From: Batillaria attramentaria
Taxonomy: Eukaryota > Mollusca > Gastropoda > Batillariidae
Reading direction: 5' to 3'
Length of the DNA: 64,000 bases
Assembly (NCBI GenBank): GCA_018292915.2
Contig: JACVVK020000018.1
Coordinates: forward strand, 523,501 to 587,500
The translations under genes and the position numbers were made by a program. Each line of letters opens with the position of its first letter. Positions within the stretch are counted from its first letter, which is position 1. Under the pieces are notes generated by a model, which saw only the letters and a list, made by a program, of their open reading frames with translations, made no database searches and had not been told where the DNA came from. Below, one piece after another: positions 25,016-36,262 of the stretch.

Positions 25016-25969
25016 ACTTTTAGTGTGAGGGGAAAGAACTCAGAATATTGAAACTAGACTCCAGAGTGCAGTCCCTTTTACTGAAAGACGTCTGTGCCCC
25101 AGAGAGTGTTGAAACACCCAACGGTCGGGAACCAAGCCAATGATAGCCTCCGTTACTTATGAAATAGTGTAAATTTCTGGTTATGATAAACTTACTTACA
25201 AATGTCTCAGTGCACACTATTTGGGGTGGGACATATACAGCAAATATAGGCTCAACCACAGTCTGATGAAAATAAAGAACACCAATCTGCACCAAACACC
25301 AGCTGGGTGAGTGACTGGGTGCCGGTTCAGGGACACTTCAAGTTAAGTTTTAGTCAGTTCTACAACAAACACTGAGCAACACATCTTTGTTCTGATTTTA
25401 TGAAGTCAAACTTGTGGAATTATGATACATGTATTAGGCAAAATGAACAATTATCCTGTTCGTCAGCGTTGGGCTTTAACCGGCTGACGGTAACTTGAAA
25501 TCCCTAAGTAATCTCAGTGTTACCCAAAACTTTGTCAGTCTTTTCCCAACTTTAGGTCAGTTACTGATCAGGAGTTCGTGTGTCACGGTAAAACAAAGAT
25601 AAAAGGTAAAAGCCGTTCGCGGGGATATCTCTGCTGCCAGAGCTCATGTGGAAATGTCTTCTGCATATTTCTTGTATACTTTGTCAAAGTACAACTTTTG
25701 TTGACCTCATGTAAGTATTACAAAAGTGACTGGGCTGAGACTGAAAAAACTGCGCCCCCCCCCCCCCCCCCAAAAAAAAGGCAGAGCGAGGCTGCTCCTG
25801 AACAGTCAAAACAAGCTTTCTGTTTAGTTTGTAGACTAATACGAAGTTTTTGTCTTGATATTTGTCCTGCTTTTAGAACAGTTCTCCTGTAACAGTTCCC
25901 GCGCAGTGCCGGCCGGCAGCACTTCACACAAATAAACCCATGTAGATATACTTATAATAGTTTGTTTGT

Positions 25970-26260
25970 TTGTTTGTGTTGTATTTTACTCCTGCTATGT
26001 CGCTCTCTTCGTGCACTCGCAGAGAAGACACGGGATACAACAGAATACAACTCCAATACTTTATCAACAGAAGATGCGCGGAGAGCAAATTCATGAAAGA
26101 AGAAGAACCCAGAACGCTGTGCAGGGCTGCTTATATACTAAACAGGTCAGATCTAGAACATTCCTCAACTTAATGGCAAGTTCGTAATCTTTCCAAGGTG
26201 ACGTAATCTACTGACGTTACTGCACCAGCATGTTCTGGGATGGTCTAGAAATTTCCATCA
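25970..26260 (-). mobile_element. Possible solo LTR
   Basis: On the minus strand, a TATA-like TTAGTATATAAGC lies upstream of GATAAAGTATTGGAG and then a GT-rich end, an LTR-like promoter/poly(A) layout. I could not define ends or a target-site duplication. Confidence 0.3.
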
Positions 26261-26816
26261 AAGTGGAGTGTCTTTTCGCGATCTCTACTTTGTTTGTTTA
26301 TTTGTTTGTTTGTTTGTTTCATCCCCAAGCCCGAAAACAAGGTGTTGAAATTACCTAAAACTAAAGTAAACATGACATATTAACGGTAACGCAACAGTCA
26401 AGAACAGACGCTAACCAGAACCAAAGTCAGTTTTAAAGTCTCAAAGTTTATTCGTCTTAAACGGTCAAATCCAATCTTGACACATTGTTGTCGATGGAAA
26501 ATGGAGCGACATACACCCCGAAGAAATCACTTTAAAAATGATATTTAAAACCTAACCCGACATTTGCTTTCTTCTCGATTAAAGAAAATCTACAAACAGA
26601 TTTCGTAGAGATAAAACATTTTGGAACAAAGGCGATGGTGTAAAGTAGTGCCCTAAAAAGAAACATTATCAAATGGAAAAGAAGAGGAGTTTCCATCAAG
26701 AAAATGACGAGCAAAGAGGGTTGCTTATCAGTCTACACGAAAATATTCCGCTCTTACAATATTGTTTTCCAAGCATTCAAACAAAGTCAGAACTTGAAAT
26801 CAAACCTTCGAGTTGT

Positions 26817-27470
26817 TAAAGGGACTAAAGCTACCATGTTTATACTCACAGATCGTTCTCAGTTGTTTTCGTGCTATCTGTCACCACTTCAGTAGACACC
26901 TGGACAGTGACAGCGTACGTAATGCTGGCACTGAGCCAACATAAGTGTACTCGATGACGTGGCAATCACACTGAGCGCTCCAGTAGTGTAACACATCCAC
27001 ATTTCGCAGACCAGTTTCATCTTTTAATTTCTGCAGGAACATGTCACTAGAACTACCAAAGAAAACATTGCTAAGTCTGGCAAAATTCATTAGAAATAGC
27101 AAAATCATCCAGTATGTCATGTAGATATGTTTGTAAGAGTTGACATGTTTCACCTTACACACGTGCACTATTATGCGATGTGCAGTTTGGACTGTTGTGA
27201 TTTCTTCCGTCCTACATGTGTTTTTGTCACGCTGTACATATAAGAATCATGTATGATGCATTACTTGACATTCCTCCAAACCCCAAATGGGGAGAAAGGA
27301 ATGAAATCTTTGAAACAACAGTCGTTGCCGAATTTGCATGTTCGACCGCTCGCGCAAAGTGTAAACAATATTGTATCGCATTAAGAGCTGTACTAACCAC
27401 CAAGATAAGAGTATTTCCACTGTGCAGGCGCACTCACGAGCGAAGCTGTTCCAAAACCTAAGTTGGCTTT
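26817..27470 (-). repeat. Dispersed repeat 'E', interrupted copy
   Basis: It matches the 59,330-59,640 copy in reverse: TCGAGTACACTTATGTTGGC, CTGTCACTGTCCAGGTGTCT and CACTTTGCGCGAG are shared or near-shared. About 300 bp of extra sequence (about 27010-27320) splits it. The class is unknown. Confidence 0.65.
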
Positions 27471-27544
27471 AGCAAACACGGAATCAGCGCCGTCTAAGGC
27501 ACATAACAAAACGAACGATCGAATCTCTGGTTATTATAACCACT

Positions 27545-27780
27545 AGAGGGGTGGATGGGTGTTTAACTCTTTGACGACAGAGCGCAATTTCTGTGTCAGA
27601 AATTGCGCTCCGTCATCAAAGACTTAAAGGTTTACCGTCCTTTTCCCACCATACAAGGGTGATTTCACAGACGGGACAACGAAGAAAAGGCCAGTACAAA
27701 CGTTTGGCTCCTTGCCAGGATTCGAACTCACAGCCCGAGCATCGAAAGTCCAATGCTCTACCGTTCGACTGTCCCGCCTC
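27545..27780 (-). mobile_element. SINE family A interrupted by a TTAA-flanked hairpin
   Basis: The SINE body breaks at GGGTGTTTAA and resumes after TTAA at CCGTCCTTTTC. The 27563-27627 hairpin lies between. The tRNA-like head is at the right end. Confidence 0.75.
27563..27627. mobile_element. MITE-like hairpin with TTAA ends
   Basis: About 65 bp. TTAACTCTTTGACGAC at the left is mirrored by GTCATCAAAGACTTAA at the right, with few mismatches. It is related to the perfect 92-bp palindrome at 54754-54845. The TTAA ends suggest piggyBac-type mobilisation. Confidence 0.65.
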
Positions 27781-28004
27781 CCCTCGTAATCGCGAGATAG
27801 CACTTGGCTTAGTGTTTTTTCTCCTTTGTTCACACCAAGTTCATAATGTTTAGGGGCAAACAATAACATGAAAGATCGAATCTCTGATTATCATAATCGC
27901 CATAGCAAACCAGTTCGGGAAAATCTGGATACATTGTTCTCTCAGTCCGCAAAAGAAACTATCAGTGTGAAATGTGCGTTGTTAAGGTTTAGTATGTATA
28001 CTTC

Positions 28005-28530
28005 GTACGTTACGTTGCGTCGCGATGCGTTACGTTCCGGTGCCTCGAGTCACGTCACGTTTAGTCACGTTGTGTTACGTCTCGTGACATGACATTACGT
28101 TGCGCTGCGTTGCGTTACATCACGTTACATTACTGGTTTTTTTGTTGTTGTTGTTGTTGTTGTTGCTTTTCCCCGAAAAGTTGTCAAAGCTGAGCAAAAA
28201 CGTCCGAACCGCCCACACCCTACCGTGAAACCAACCTCATCTGCCTTTCTAGTTACAAGGAGCTGTCAAAGTGAAGTGCATGTTGTCAAAGTTCGATATT
28301 TATGTCTCTTACGTTACATTAAGTAACGTTACGTTACGTTGCGTTGCGTAGCGTAGCGTTACATTATGTTACGTTGCATTGCATTGTGTCAGGTTGTGTT
28401 GCGTTGGGTTGCGTTGCGTTACGTTGCGTTGCGTTGCTTTGCATCGCGTCATGTTCAGTCACGTTGTGTTACGTTGTGTTACATTATATTACATTACGTT
28501 GCAATACGTTGTGTTACTGACATGACGTTG
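28005..28530. repeat. Degenerate CG-rich pentanucleotide array (TTACG/TTGCG)
   Basis: Two blocks (28005-28135 and 28310-28530) of GTTACGTTGCG-type repeats are separated by a GTT run and a relic resembling the 3' end of lipocalin exon 3. Confidence 0.85.
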
Positions 28531-28599
28531 CCTTACCGGCTTGTATGGTTTTTTTCCTTGTTGTTGTTGTTGTTGTTGTGTTTGAAATCGCTTTCTCCC

Positions 28600-29816
28600 T
28601 TAAAAATAAAAGTTGTCGAAAGAGTGAAAACTTTCAAGCCGCTCGGAGCGTCTAGCCGACGATCCCTTGCCCCTCTGGAGTTGAGTCAGTTGACAGGGAG
28701 TTTCCAACGTGAAGTTCATCCTGTCGAAAAAGGACCACTTGCTGGCCGCTGGTCCGCACATCCTCACGAGCGATCTGGCCACCTTTGTCAGATTCGGCGT
28801 CTGGAAGGGGTCGCGCACGAAGATGGCCACGTGACTCGCGTCCTTCCAGTGAGCCGAGTTAGGCAAAAACACGTCGAAGTAGACGGCGGCTATCCTGTAC
28901 AGAGGCAGAAGTGGAGAATGCTTTCGTTGCGGGGTAATTCCCATCTTTGCTAAGCCAACGTATCTTTTTAGAACAGCTCCGCTCGTGGGTGCGCCTGTAG
29001 TTTGAAAGTACCCTTTGGAAGTCCTTTTCCACCACCTACGGGTGATATCAAAGACGGGGCAACGATGAAACTGAAGCCAGCACAAATATTTGGCCCCAGC
29101 CGGGCTTCGAACTCACGACCCGAGCATTGGAAGTCCAACGCTCTACCATTCGGCCACCCCTGGCCGGCTCCCCGAGGAATATCACGAACTGCCAAAGAAT
29201 GGGGGCAAAAAAACCGCTGGTGAAATACAGTAGCGAAGCTGGTATAGTTCGCCCGTTCGATATTTCGCATTAACTACATTCATAGAACGAAGTCAGCGGC
29301 CACGTGACTTCGCCTCGCCAGACCCCGAAGTACATTTGCACCCCCTCCTGCGTTGCGGGGATACAGTCGCCCCCGGTAGTGAACGACTGGAGTTTATTTG
29401 CCCCTCAGTCCGACCTGCGCACGACTGGTATACATTTTCACCCCCTAGTGGACGAACTATACCAACTGAGCAATACTGTGCCGACTTTGATAGACTTGAA
29501 TACTCACTCTGCGTAGTCGGTGTCCAGGATGTGCATGTTCTCTTTACCATACGGGGTGGCCTCTGTGGTCAGAACTCCGTGTCGTCCGGACATGGGTTTC
29601 GTTAGCCTTGTACAGATGCCGTTGCTGGTCTGGACTTGAGTGTAGGTGACCGACATGACGTCACCAACACCGGTGCTGCGCGGCTTGAATTCGAAATACG
29701 CGGTGAGTTGGCCGGCCGAATAAGGAGGGATGTGACTCTTGTACATGGAGTACCATTGACCTGAAACATGACGGAGGAACACATTGGTAATAAGTACAAC
29801 TCACAGTCCCCACCCC

Positions 29817-29870
<54 letters not shown>

Positions 29871-32800
29871 TCCTTCTCCCTCTCGTTCTCCCCCCCCCCC
29901 CCCTCCCGGGAGAAGCGTGTCGCCACAATGCATGTGGACGGTTCGTTTCCTGCATGGAGTGACTGCGTGAGTGTGCGTGGATGGTTCGTTTGAATGTGTG
30001 TGTCGTCTTGCACCGCCTCAACGACCACACACAACCTCCTGACAAACCGGCATAGCCGAATGGTAGAGCGTTGGACTCTCAGTGCTCGGGTCGTGAGTTC
30101 GAATCCCGGCTGGGGCCAAATATTTGTGCTGGCCTTTTTCTCGTTGCCCCGTCTTTGATATCACCCTTACGTTGTGGAAAACTCCTAAATACCCACCCAC
30201 CCACTCTGACGAACCTGATCGACAGTTATTATCTTGACGCGAGAAACGACTACAGTACTGAGAATGCACACCTTTGCACGTCATAGCAACTGACAGTCGT
30301 TTTGTGGGTGGTAAAACAAACCATTTCTTACAAACAACAGAGTGTTTCTGAGGTGAATCGCATCTGAAAATGGAAACACTCAGTGTTACCCTTTATTGGA
30401 TCTTGATCTGTCTGTATGAAAGAAGAGTGGGTGGGTGCGCGGGTGTTTTGGGAGTTTAACGTCCTTTTCCACCACATACGGGTGATATCAAAGACGGGGC
30501 AACGATGAAAAACCAGCACAAATATTTGGCCCCGGCCGGGAATCGAACTTGAACTCACAACCCGAGCACTGGAAGTCCAACGCTCTACCATTCGACCAGT
30601 CCGGCTCCCGACTGTATGAGAGAAAGAGGCTGGGCAGTATACGTACATGCTCAATACAGCAGAACGTCAGGGCCTGTATGTAATAGTCGAGATTAGGGCT
30701 TTTAGCCCCGGGTTAGAGTCTAACCTCGAACTAAACTAGCTCTAGGGTTAAATTTTTTTTTTTTTTTTTTTTTGAACCTCAGTTGCATGCGGATCGCATC
30801 AGGCCAAAAAAAAACAAAAAAAAAACTACTTGTTTTTTTGGTTTTTTTTTTTCCTCTTTTTTTTGCTATGGCTGAGCGCTCCTCTTCATTGGTTCCTTTT
30901 GTTTTCACACACTTTACTTATTCTACGTACTATATCAGCATACAAAACCCCCTCCACAACAGCAACAAAAGGAAACACAACCAACATACTAGCTAACATA
31001 AAAAGAGAGAAAGGTCATATCTTTGTTTAGCAGTGCGTGCGTGCGTGTGTGTGTGTGTGGAAGTGGAAGTGTGTGTGGAAGTGGCAGATAATTTTTCATC
31101 ATATCACATCACCAAATCTTATGTATTTTTCAAAATCATACAGGTGTCTAATCGGTGTTCTAGATTCAGTTTTCTTCCGTATGCTTATACACATTTTCCC
31201 AATCAGTATTAAATGATTCAGTATTTTGATATGCTCTTTGGACACATTCTCCATCTTTTTCACCCCAAACAAAACATCTGTCAAACTTAACTTACACTGT
31301 TTACCCGTGAGTCTCAGTATGTCATCTTCAACACAGTCCCACTGTTTTTTAGAAGCTGAACATTCATAGAAAAAATGTTCTATAAAGTCTGTCTCTGTGC
31401 AGTACGAACACCTGTTACTGTCCTTTACCTTCATTTCACATAGCATAATATTTGTTGGGTAAATGTTGTGCAATATTTTCCAGTGTAACTCTTGGAGTCG
31501 TATTTCTTGTGTTGTGCGTTGTGCGATAGACCAAGTATCTCTATCGATAACAACATTACATTTCCAGAGCCAAAAGCCCACAGCGCATGGTACTGGTTTT
31601 TGGTCATTGTTGTTCTTTTTTATTTTACCGCATACATCGAGGACCCCCTCCTTTATATATTGGAGACCGGGTCGTTTCTCGGTTTGATTAATCACATTAG
31701 GAATATAATTTTTCCACTTCTGTGGAATTGCATGCTGAAGTGCATTGTAATCAAATAAGATGTTAGCTTTATTTAAGTTGACTTTACTCTGTATTTCATC
31801 AATGTTGTTGTTGGTTAAATTTTCTGTTGTTTTTTTCGTTTTAAATCAGGAAGCGGACCCATTCCAGCAATGTACCTGAGCCGTTTTAGAAGGATTTTTT
31901 TTTTCTTCCTTTCTTCGCTTCCTTTTTTGTTTAATTTTGCTTTTGGGTTTCTTTTGTCCTAGTCTGGCTTAGGCCCGTAGCCGTGGGTTAAATTAACCTC
32001 AACTTTTACATACAGGCCCAGGATGCTTCCAAGCATTTTTTTTTTCAAATATTTTCCATTATGTGCATTTGAAACCATGATGCAAGCTGAAACTGCTAGT
32101 CTAACCTAGACGTTGATCTTTGACTTTGATGATGCTGAACATTAAAAGGGGTATGGGACTCTCTAGATGTGCAAGGTGTGTAGTTTTTCAAACCAAATTT
32201 CTGTATGTCCTCATTACATTCAGTCAAGGATAGTCCCCATCCTTAAACGGGATAATTCCATCTTGGCTAAGCGAACTTTTATTAGGAACAGTTTCGCTCG
32301 TGAGTGCGCCTGTACGATCGAAATACTCTATCTTGATGATTAGAACAGCTTTTAATGTTGCTTTTAACACTTTGCGTGAGCGGTCGAACATTCAAATTCT
32401 ACGACTGTTGTTACACTATTGAAGCGCTCAGAGTGGTCGGCGCGTAATCAAAAACACTTCAATTGGCTCAGTGTGTTACGAGCGTGGCTGTGCCTTTTGT
32501 TTGTATTGTGTTTGTATGCTGTAGGATAACAGCTGTAATGGGTTTTTTTGTAGTTTTAGTGAGACAGAGAAGTCGCTATGTTTAGTTCATATTGTGTTTT
32601 AGTGATGTAAATCTGTTTCCCGTGATCCAGAAGTTTCTATTGTGATCACGAGTAGTCGAGAAGTGGTGACCTTGTTTTGACTGTAGCCTTTTCGCCTCGG
32701 GCGGCCGTATGCACTTAGGGCCTAGAGCTGAGTCGCTCGGAAATTTCGTGCAAAGCGTTTTGTTCTGACTTGTTTACTATTAGAAGGTGTTAGATAACGC

Positions 32801-33594
32801 GCCTAGGTTCGGCGTGCAGGTACTTGATTATTCTGGATTCTTCTTTAGTTTTAAAATAGTAATAAGGTGATTCACGTTCTGATTTTTGATTGGTTATTCT
32901 ATATTAGTTGATCGGAATGTGCTGGAATGCTATGTCTGTATATAAGGCCCTGAGATGTTTGCGTGTGTGTGTGTGTGTGTGCACGAGAGAAGCTTGCATG
33001 TGCGAAGCTTGAAAGTGCTGTGTAACACCAGAGAAGTGCTGTAATAAACTCCACTCGGTTATAACTTTTCTACGCGCTCACGTGTCTTCTGTGAGTGACT
33101 GACAGACAACGTGCAGTCCACAAGAACTCGCTACGTGAGAATTTGTTTCGCCTGTGTGTCATCGTTTCACCTCGATAAGACGACGGGCTCTTCAACATAT
33201 CTCCACACGTAACACAGTGCCATCGGCATTACAGACGTTGTCACTGTACAGGTGTCTGATTGGTGTGATAACAGTTACCACAAAACAGCTAAGAACGACT
33301 TATTAGTATAAAAAGGTAATTTAACCTTCGACATTCAACATTTAACATTCATTTAACCAATTAAGTGGCTACACATGAAGCTGTGTCCAATTTTCACTTT
33401 CCCAACGACAGAGTCTTAGATCAGGGAAATCTTATCCCACCTAGAAAACGGTGATTGTTGAAGTTCGTCATGGTCAGACCAGTGGGGGGTATTGTACAGC
33501 TGTCCTCCCCTCCTCCTGCCACAGCCACGTCCAGCTGTAGCATCACAACCATCATCGCTGCCAGCATCATCTTCAAATCCGTCGTCAGTTTCAT
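28600..33594 (-). CDS. Secreted lipocalin-like protein
   Basis: Exons: 33441-33594, 29508-29760 and 28600-28894, totalling 702 nt or 233 aa. Both introns are GT-AG and in frame. The ATG at 33594 starts a signal peptide (MKLTTDLKMMLAAMM...), followed by SCTIPPTGL and NFNNHRFLG. Exon 2 begins GQWYSMYKS, so the junction rebuilds the lipocalin G-x-W motif. A TDY (ILDTDYAE) at the exon 2/3 junction fits the second lipocalin motif, and AAVYFDVFLP...HVAIFVRDP follows, as in the late barrel strands. Four Cys outside the signal could form two disulfides. Family assignment rests on these motifs; the ligand is unknown. It is longer than typical lipocalins (160-200 aa). It lies between PRCP copies 2 and 3 on the same strand; its 3.7-kb first intron is mostly transposon sequence. 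Confidence 0.72.
29020..29168 (-). mobile_element. SINE family A copy
   Basis: The body starts GTCCTTTTCCACCACCTACG and the tRNA-like head is at the right end. It lies in intron 2 of the lipocalin-like gene, next to a partial dispersed repeat E (28940-28990). Confidence 0.75.
29821..29870. repeat. (CT)n-(CA)n compound microsatellite
   Basis: A CT run joins a CA run just upstream of exon 2 of the lipocalin-like gene. Confidence 0.92.
30049..30206 (+). mobile_element. SINE family A with short target-site duplication
   Basis: Head first. Flanking CTGACAAACC (about 30039-30048) and CTGACGAACC (about 30207-30216) match at 9 of 10 positions. It lies in intron 1 of the lipocalin-like gene. Confidence 0.8.
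30430..30608 (-). mobile_element. SINE family A copy
   Basis: GGGAGTTTAACGTCCTTTTC body with the tRNA-like head at the right end. It lies in intron 1 of the lipocalin-like gene. Confidence 0.75.
31099..31845 (-). mobile_element. 5'-truncated LINE: C-terminal reverse transcriptase ORF fragment
   Basis: The minus-strand frame is open from about 31845 to 31099. It contains RLQELHWKILHNIYPTNIML followed by CSYC...FIEHFFYEC, the zinc-binding zf-RVT module found near the C-terminus of many non-LTR retrotransposon ORF2 proteins. The RT core is absent, as expected after 5' truncation. It lies in intron 1 of the lipocalin-like gene on the gene's own strand. The clade is not determined. Confidence 0.8.
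32245..33310 (+). repeat. Dispersed repeat 'E', split by a solo LTR
   Basis: The left part (32245-32473) shares CACTTTGCGTGAGCGGTC-type sequence and the right part (33215-33310) shares GTCACTGTACAGGTGTCTG with the 59.3-kb copy. The break coincides with the LTR duplication. Confidence 0.75.
32474..33214 (+). mobile_element. Solo LTR (741 bp) with 5-bp target-site duplication
   Basis: It starts TGTTACGAGCG and ends CACGTAACA, so the termini are TG...CA with a short inverted repeat (TGTTACG/CGTAACA). CAGTG flanks both sides (32469-32473 and 33215-33219). Inside are a TATA-like TGTATATAAGG (about 32937) and AATAAA (about 33043) in the right order. No internal retrotransposon ORFs remain. Confidence 0.88.
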
Positions 33595-34376
33595 TTTGAT
33601 CGTGTCTTTGTTGCCCTGTTGCCGCATACAGGAAAGTACAAACCAAATTACAATAACCCCAGAAAGAAATCACCACTTTGCCATGTTACAGCTTAAGTGT
33701 TTCTTGGTTTGCTCCTCCTCCCCCCCCCCCCATCCCACCCCTTCACCCCCAAAACACCACAATGTTTCGACTTCCTTGACAATTGTGTGGAGTTAAATTT
33801 CGAAGTAACCAAGCCTGTCAAAAGTTTTGGACCTGTGGCCATAATAACCAGCATAATGTTTTTGGTCTTCCATTTCCAGTTTTCGTCTTCTTTCTCTTCT
33901 CCTTCTTCTACTTTCTCCCCGCAGTTTAGTTCACATGAATAAATGACGAGGTGCGGTGGCCTGGACAACTTACACAATTTCTTCACAATATGACTTTTTC
34001 CTGAGACCCAAGCAGAGAACCTCTGACGTTGCCCAAACCAATGGGCAATCAGCCCATACCCACCCCAAAGACACTCGCACAGCCAAGCAGCCAAAGACAC
34101 ATGCCAGGAACAACTTGTCCTGACGGGTAAAAGCCATAGGACGTAAAGCAAGCGAATGATGATGACTTTTTCAGTGGCTGGAGTGCAACTGACGTGCAGT
34201 TTAAAACCAATGCGCTGCTCTCACATCACTTACCTGCTACGCCGCAAGTTCAAAGCGATGCTTGTCTCAGCTGACAGTGAGCCCAAAACAAAGGGTCTGC
34301 AAACGAAGTGGTTGCATCGGTGCCTGCCAGGCCAAGATAATAGATGCCCATGTTTACGGTTTAGGCACTACCGGAG

Positions 34377-34377
<1 letters not shown>

Positions 34378-34420
<43 letters not shown>
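34378..34420. repeat. Poly-G tract, 43 nt
   Basis: Uninterrupted G from 34378 to 34420. Confidence 0.95.
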
Positions 34421-34574
34421 CTGGGTGAGCGCTGGAGGGAAGGGAAACACGGCTGGTTTCTCTTTTTTTTCTGTGACATTGAATGTCTTTGGTCCTTAAT
34501 TGTCCCTCCATCAAGCAATCACAATCGGCATTCCCAGATGACACCAAGTTACAATCTTTTTCTGCATGCTTATC

Positions 34575-35200
34575 TTTAAAACACTAGCGAGACAGAAGCC
34601 TACTTGGCGCTCTTGTGAAATGGGTCTAGGTCACTTAAATGTTTGTAAAGATCTTATTAATTTCATCACTACGCCAAGTTTGATGCCTCTTGTGTTTGTA
34701 GTTTCTGCGAAAACTGTCAACGCCACACTTCACAACAGACAGCTTTAATGACCTTGACCTTCAGTCTGGAAAGGTCTTCTCGCTGTCTGTCCGCATCACG
34801 CCAAGATTGGTGCCTGTTGGCTTTTTAAAAAATTTTTTAAAAAAAAAGTTTTCCAAAAACAGCCTGTGTGGCCTTGACCATGAATCGATGTCATTGATTA
34901 CAGGTATGCCGGTAAAGGTCTGATCATATCTATCATCATGCAAAGTTTGATCGGTGACCGTCGTTTGTAGAATCTGAGAAAATGCCAATGTTAAAGCCTT
35001 CCAGACAGACAACTTTAATGACCTTGACCTTGAGTCAAGGTCAAAATGGTATATTTTGAAAGGTCTTGTCGCCACTGCCGGTCTGTCAGCTTGGTGCCTC
35101 TGCTGTTTGTAGATTCTGATGAAAATGACAATATGACACAGACACACAGACAGACGGCGGGCAATTAATTAGGCTCACTTTATCACTGAGCCAAGTGAGC
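34575..35200. repeat. Diverged copy of the TGACCTTGACC element
   Basis: It carries the same phrases as 56408-57537: TGACCTTGACCTT, 'CAAGTTTGATGCCTCT', TTTGTAG and CTGAGAAAATGCCAATGTTA. The start CAGAAGCCTACTTGG corresponds to CAGAAGCCTCCATGG there. Confidence 0.7.
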
Positions 35201-35868
35201 TTATAATGCGTACATTGTGCTGAGTTAGTAAACACAGCATCATTTTGTTATTTTCCGTGGCCTTAAACTTACACTGACGATGTTTACTTGAACTGGGCGC
35301 ATGATCAGCTGCACGGCCACGCTGAGTGAAAACATGGGATTTCACTTATCAGAGCTGATGCTCCCTGACGTCCGTGACTTGAAGTGATGAACACTGGTTG
35401 GCAAGGAAAGCTAATTGAATGAACTAACAGGACGTCCATTTGTGAACAGCAGGATGTCAATAGTCAAGTCTAGGTGCTGAATGACGCCGACCGGCACACA
35501 TCTGACAGTCGGCGGTCACGACTGATCCAGAGTTGTACCTACACGGCAAAAACTACAGTAACGATGATTATGCGGTATGAGTACTAAACGCCCCATAACG
35601 CTCATTTCATTTATGCACCGGCCGCACTTCGTCAGTCTTGTACACCATCTGTTCCCGGTTTGACACTGATCGTAATATACTATATTTTTCGATCCCTAAG
35701 AAACGCTCAGTTTTTTGTAATTACGTTGTTTATGTGGTGGCTGCTAGCGGGTGGCTGCCAGCTTCACTCTCGTAGATCTGACTGACAGCTCCGCACAACC
35801 TCGACCTCTTAACCACGTGACTTGGTTCCCAAGCTAATGCAGAAACACCGAAATCCAACAAAATATTA

Positions 35869-36069
35869 GTGAGACTTAGTAGGATTTCGTACGGAGGACT
35901 TCGTTGAGCAGCGTAACCCATTTACATGTAAATTAGGCTCACACGGCAGAGGCCGCGAGCTGCTAACGCGCTGCGATTAGCTAATGGTACCCGTAACGTG
36001 CCTAATTTACATGCAAGTGGGTTACGCTGCTCAGCGAAGTTCTCCGTACAAAGCCCTACTAAGTCTCAC
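35869..36069. repeat. 70-bp inverted repeats around a 61-bp spacer
   Basis: The left arm (35869-35938) and the reverse complement of the right arm (36000-36069) match over their full 70 nt with about 8 mismatches. Both begin GTGAGACTTAGTAGG. It may be a foldback element or MITE. Confidence 0.88.
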
Positions 36070-36262
36070 TACTATCTGCACCCGAGGCTGTGACGAAGTT
36101 TTGTGGCAAAACTTTCACAACAGAGAAGAATCCTTTCAGCCAGCTGATGTCATGCATATCACATAAATGTGTGGGGTTGTGAATATGGCAATGTTTTTTT
36201 TCAGTCACTGTACAACTTTTAGGCATTCCATAAAAAGAAAGGACAGTTCTGTCCACGGGCAA

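Larger units (their letters stand above)
25016..28599. other. Intergenic region between PRCP copy 2 and the lipocalin-like gene
   Basis: No credible exon is seen. Contents in order: unclassified sequence, a possible LTR (25970-26260), a dispersed repeat copy (26817-27470), a family A SINE interrupted by a TTAA hairpin (27545-27780) and a CG-rich pentanucleotide array (28005-28530) with exon-3-like relics. Confidence 0.55.
33595..36240. other. Intergenic region between the lipocalin-like gene and PRCP copy 3
   Basis: No exon is recognised. It holds a 43-nt G run (34378-34420), a diverged TGACCTTGACC-containing element (about 34575-35200) and a pair of 70-bp inverted repeats (35869-36069). The ORF spanning 33693-34151 shows no recognisable domain. 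Confidence 0.5.

Noticed and set aside
28366..28953. 195-aa + strand ORF
   Set aside because: Made of the pentanucleotide array plus the antisense of lipocalin exon 3.
33693..34151. 152-aa minus-strand ORF as a gene
   Set aside because: No recognisable domain, low-complexity Glu/Lys and Gly runs, and no supporting splice partners.
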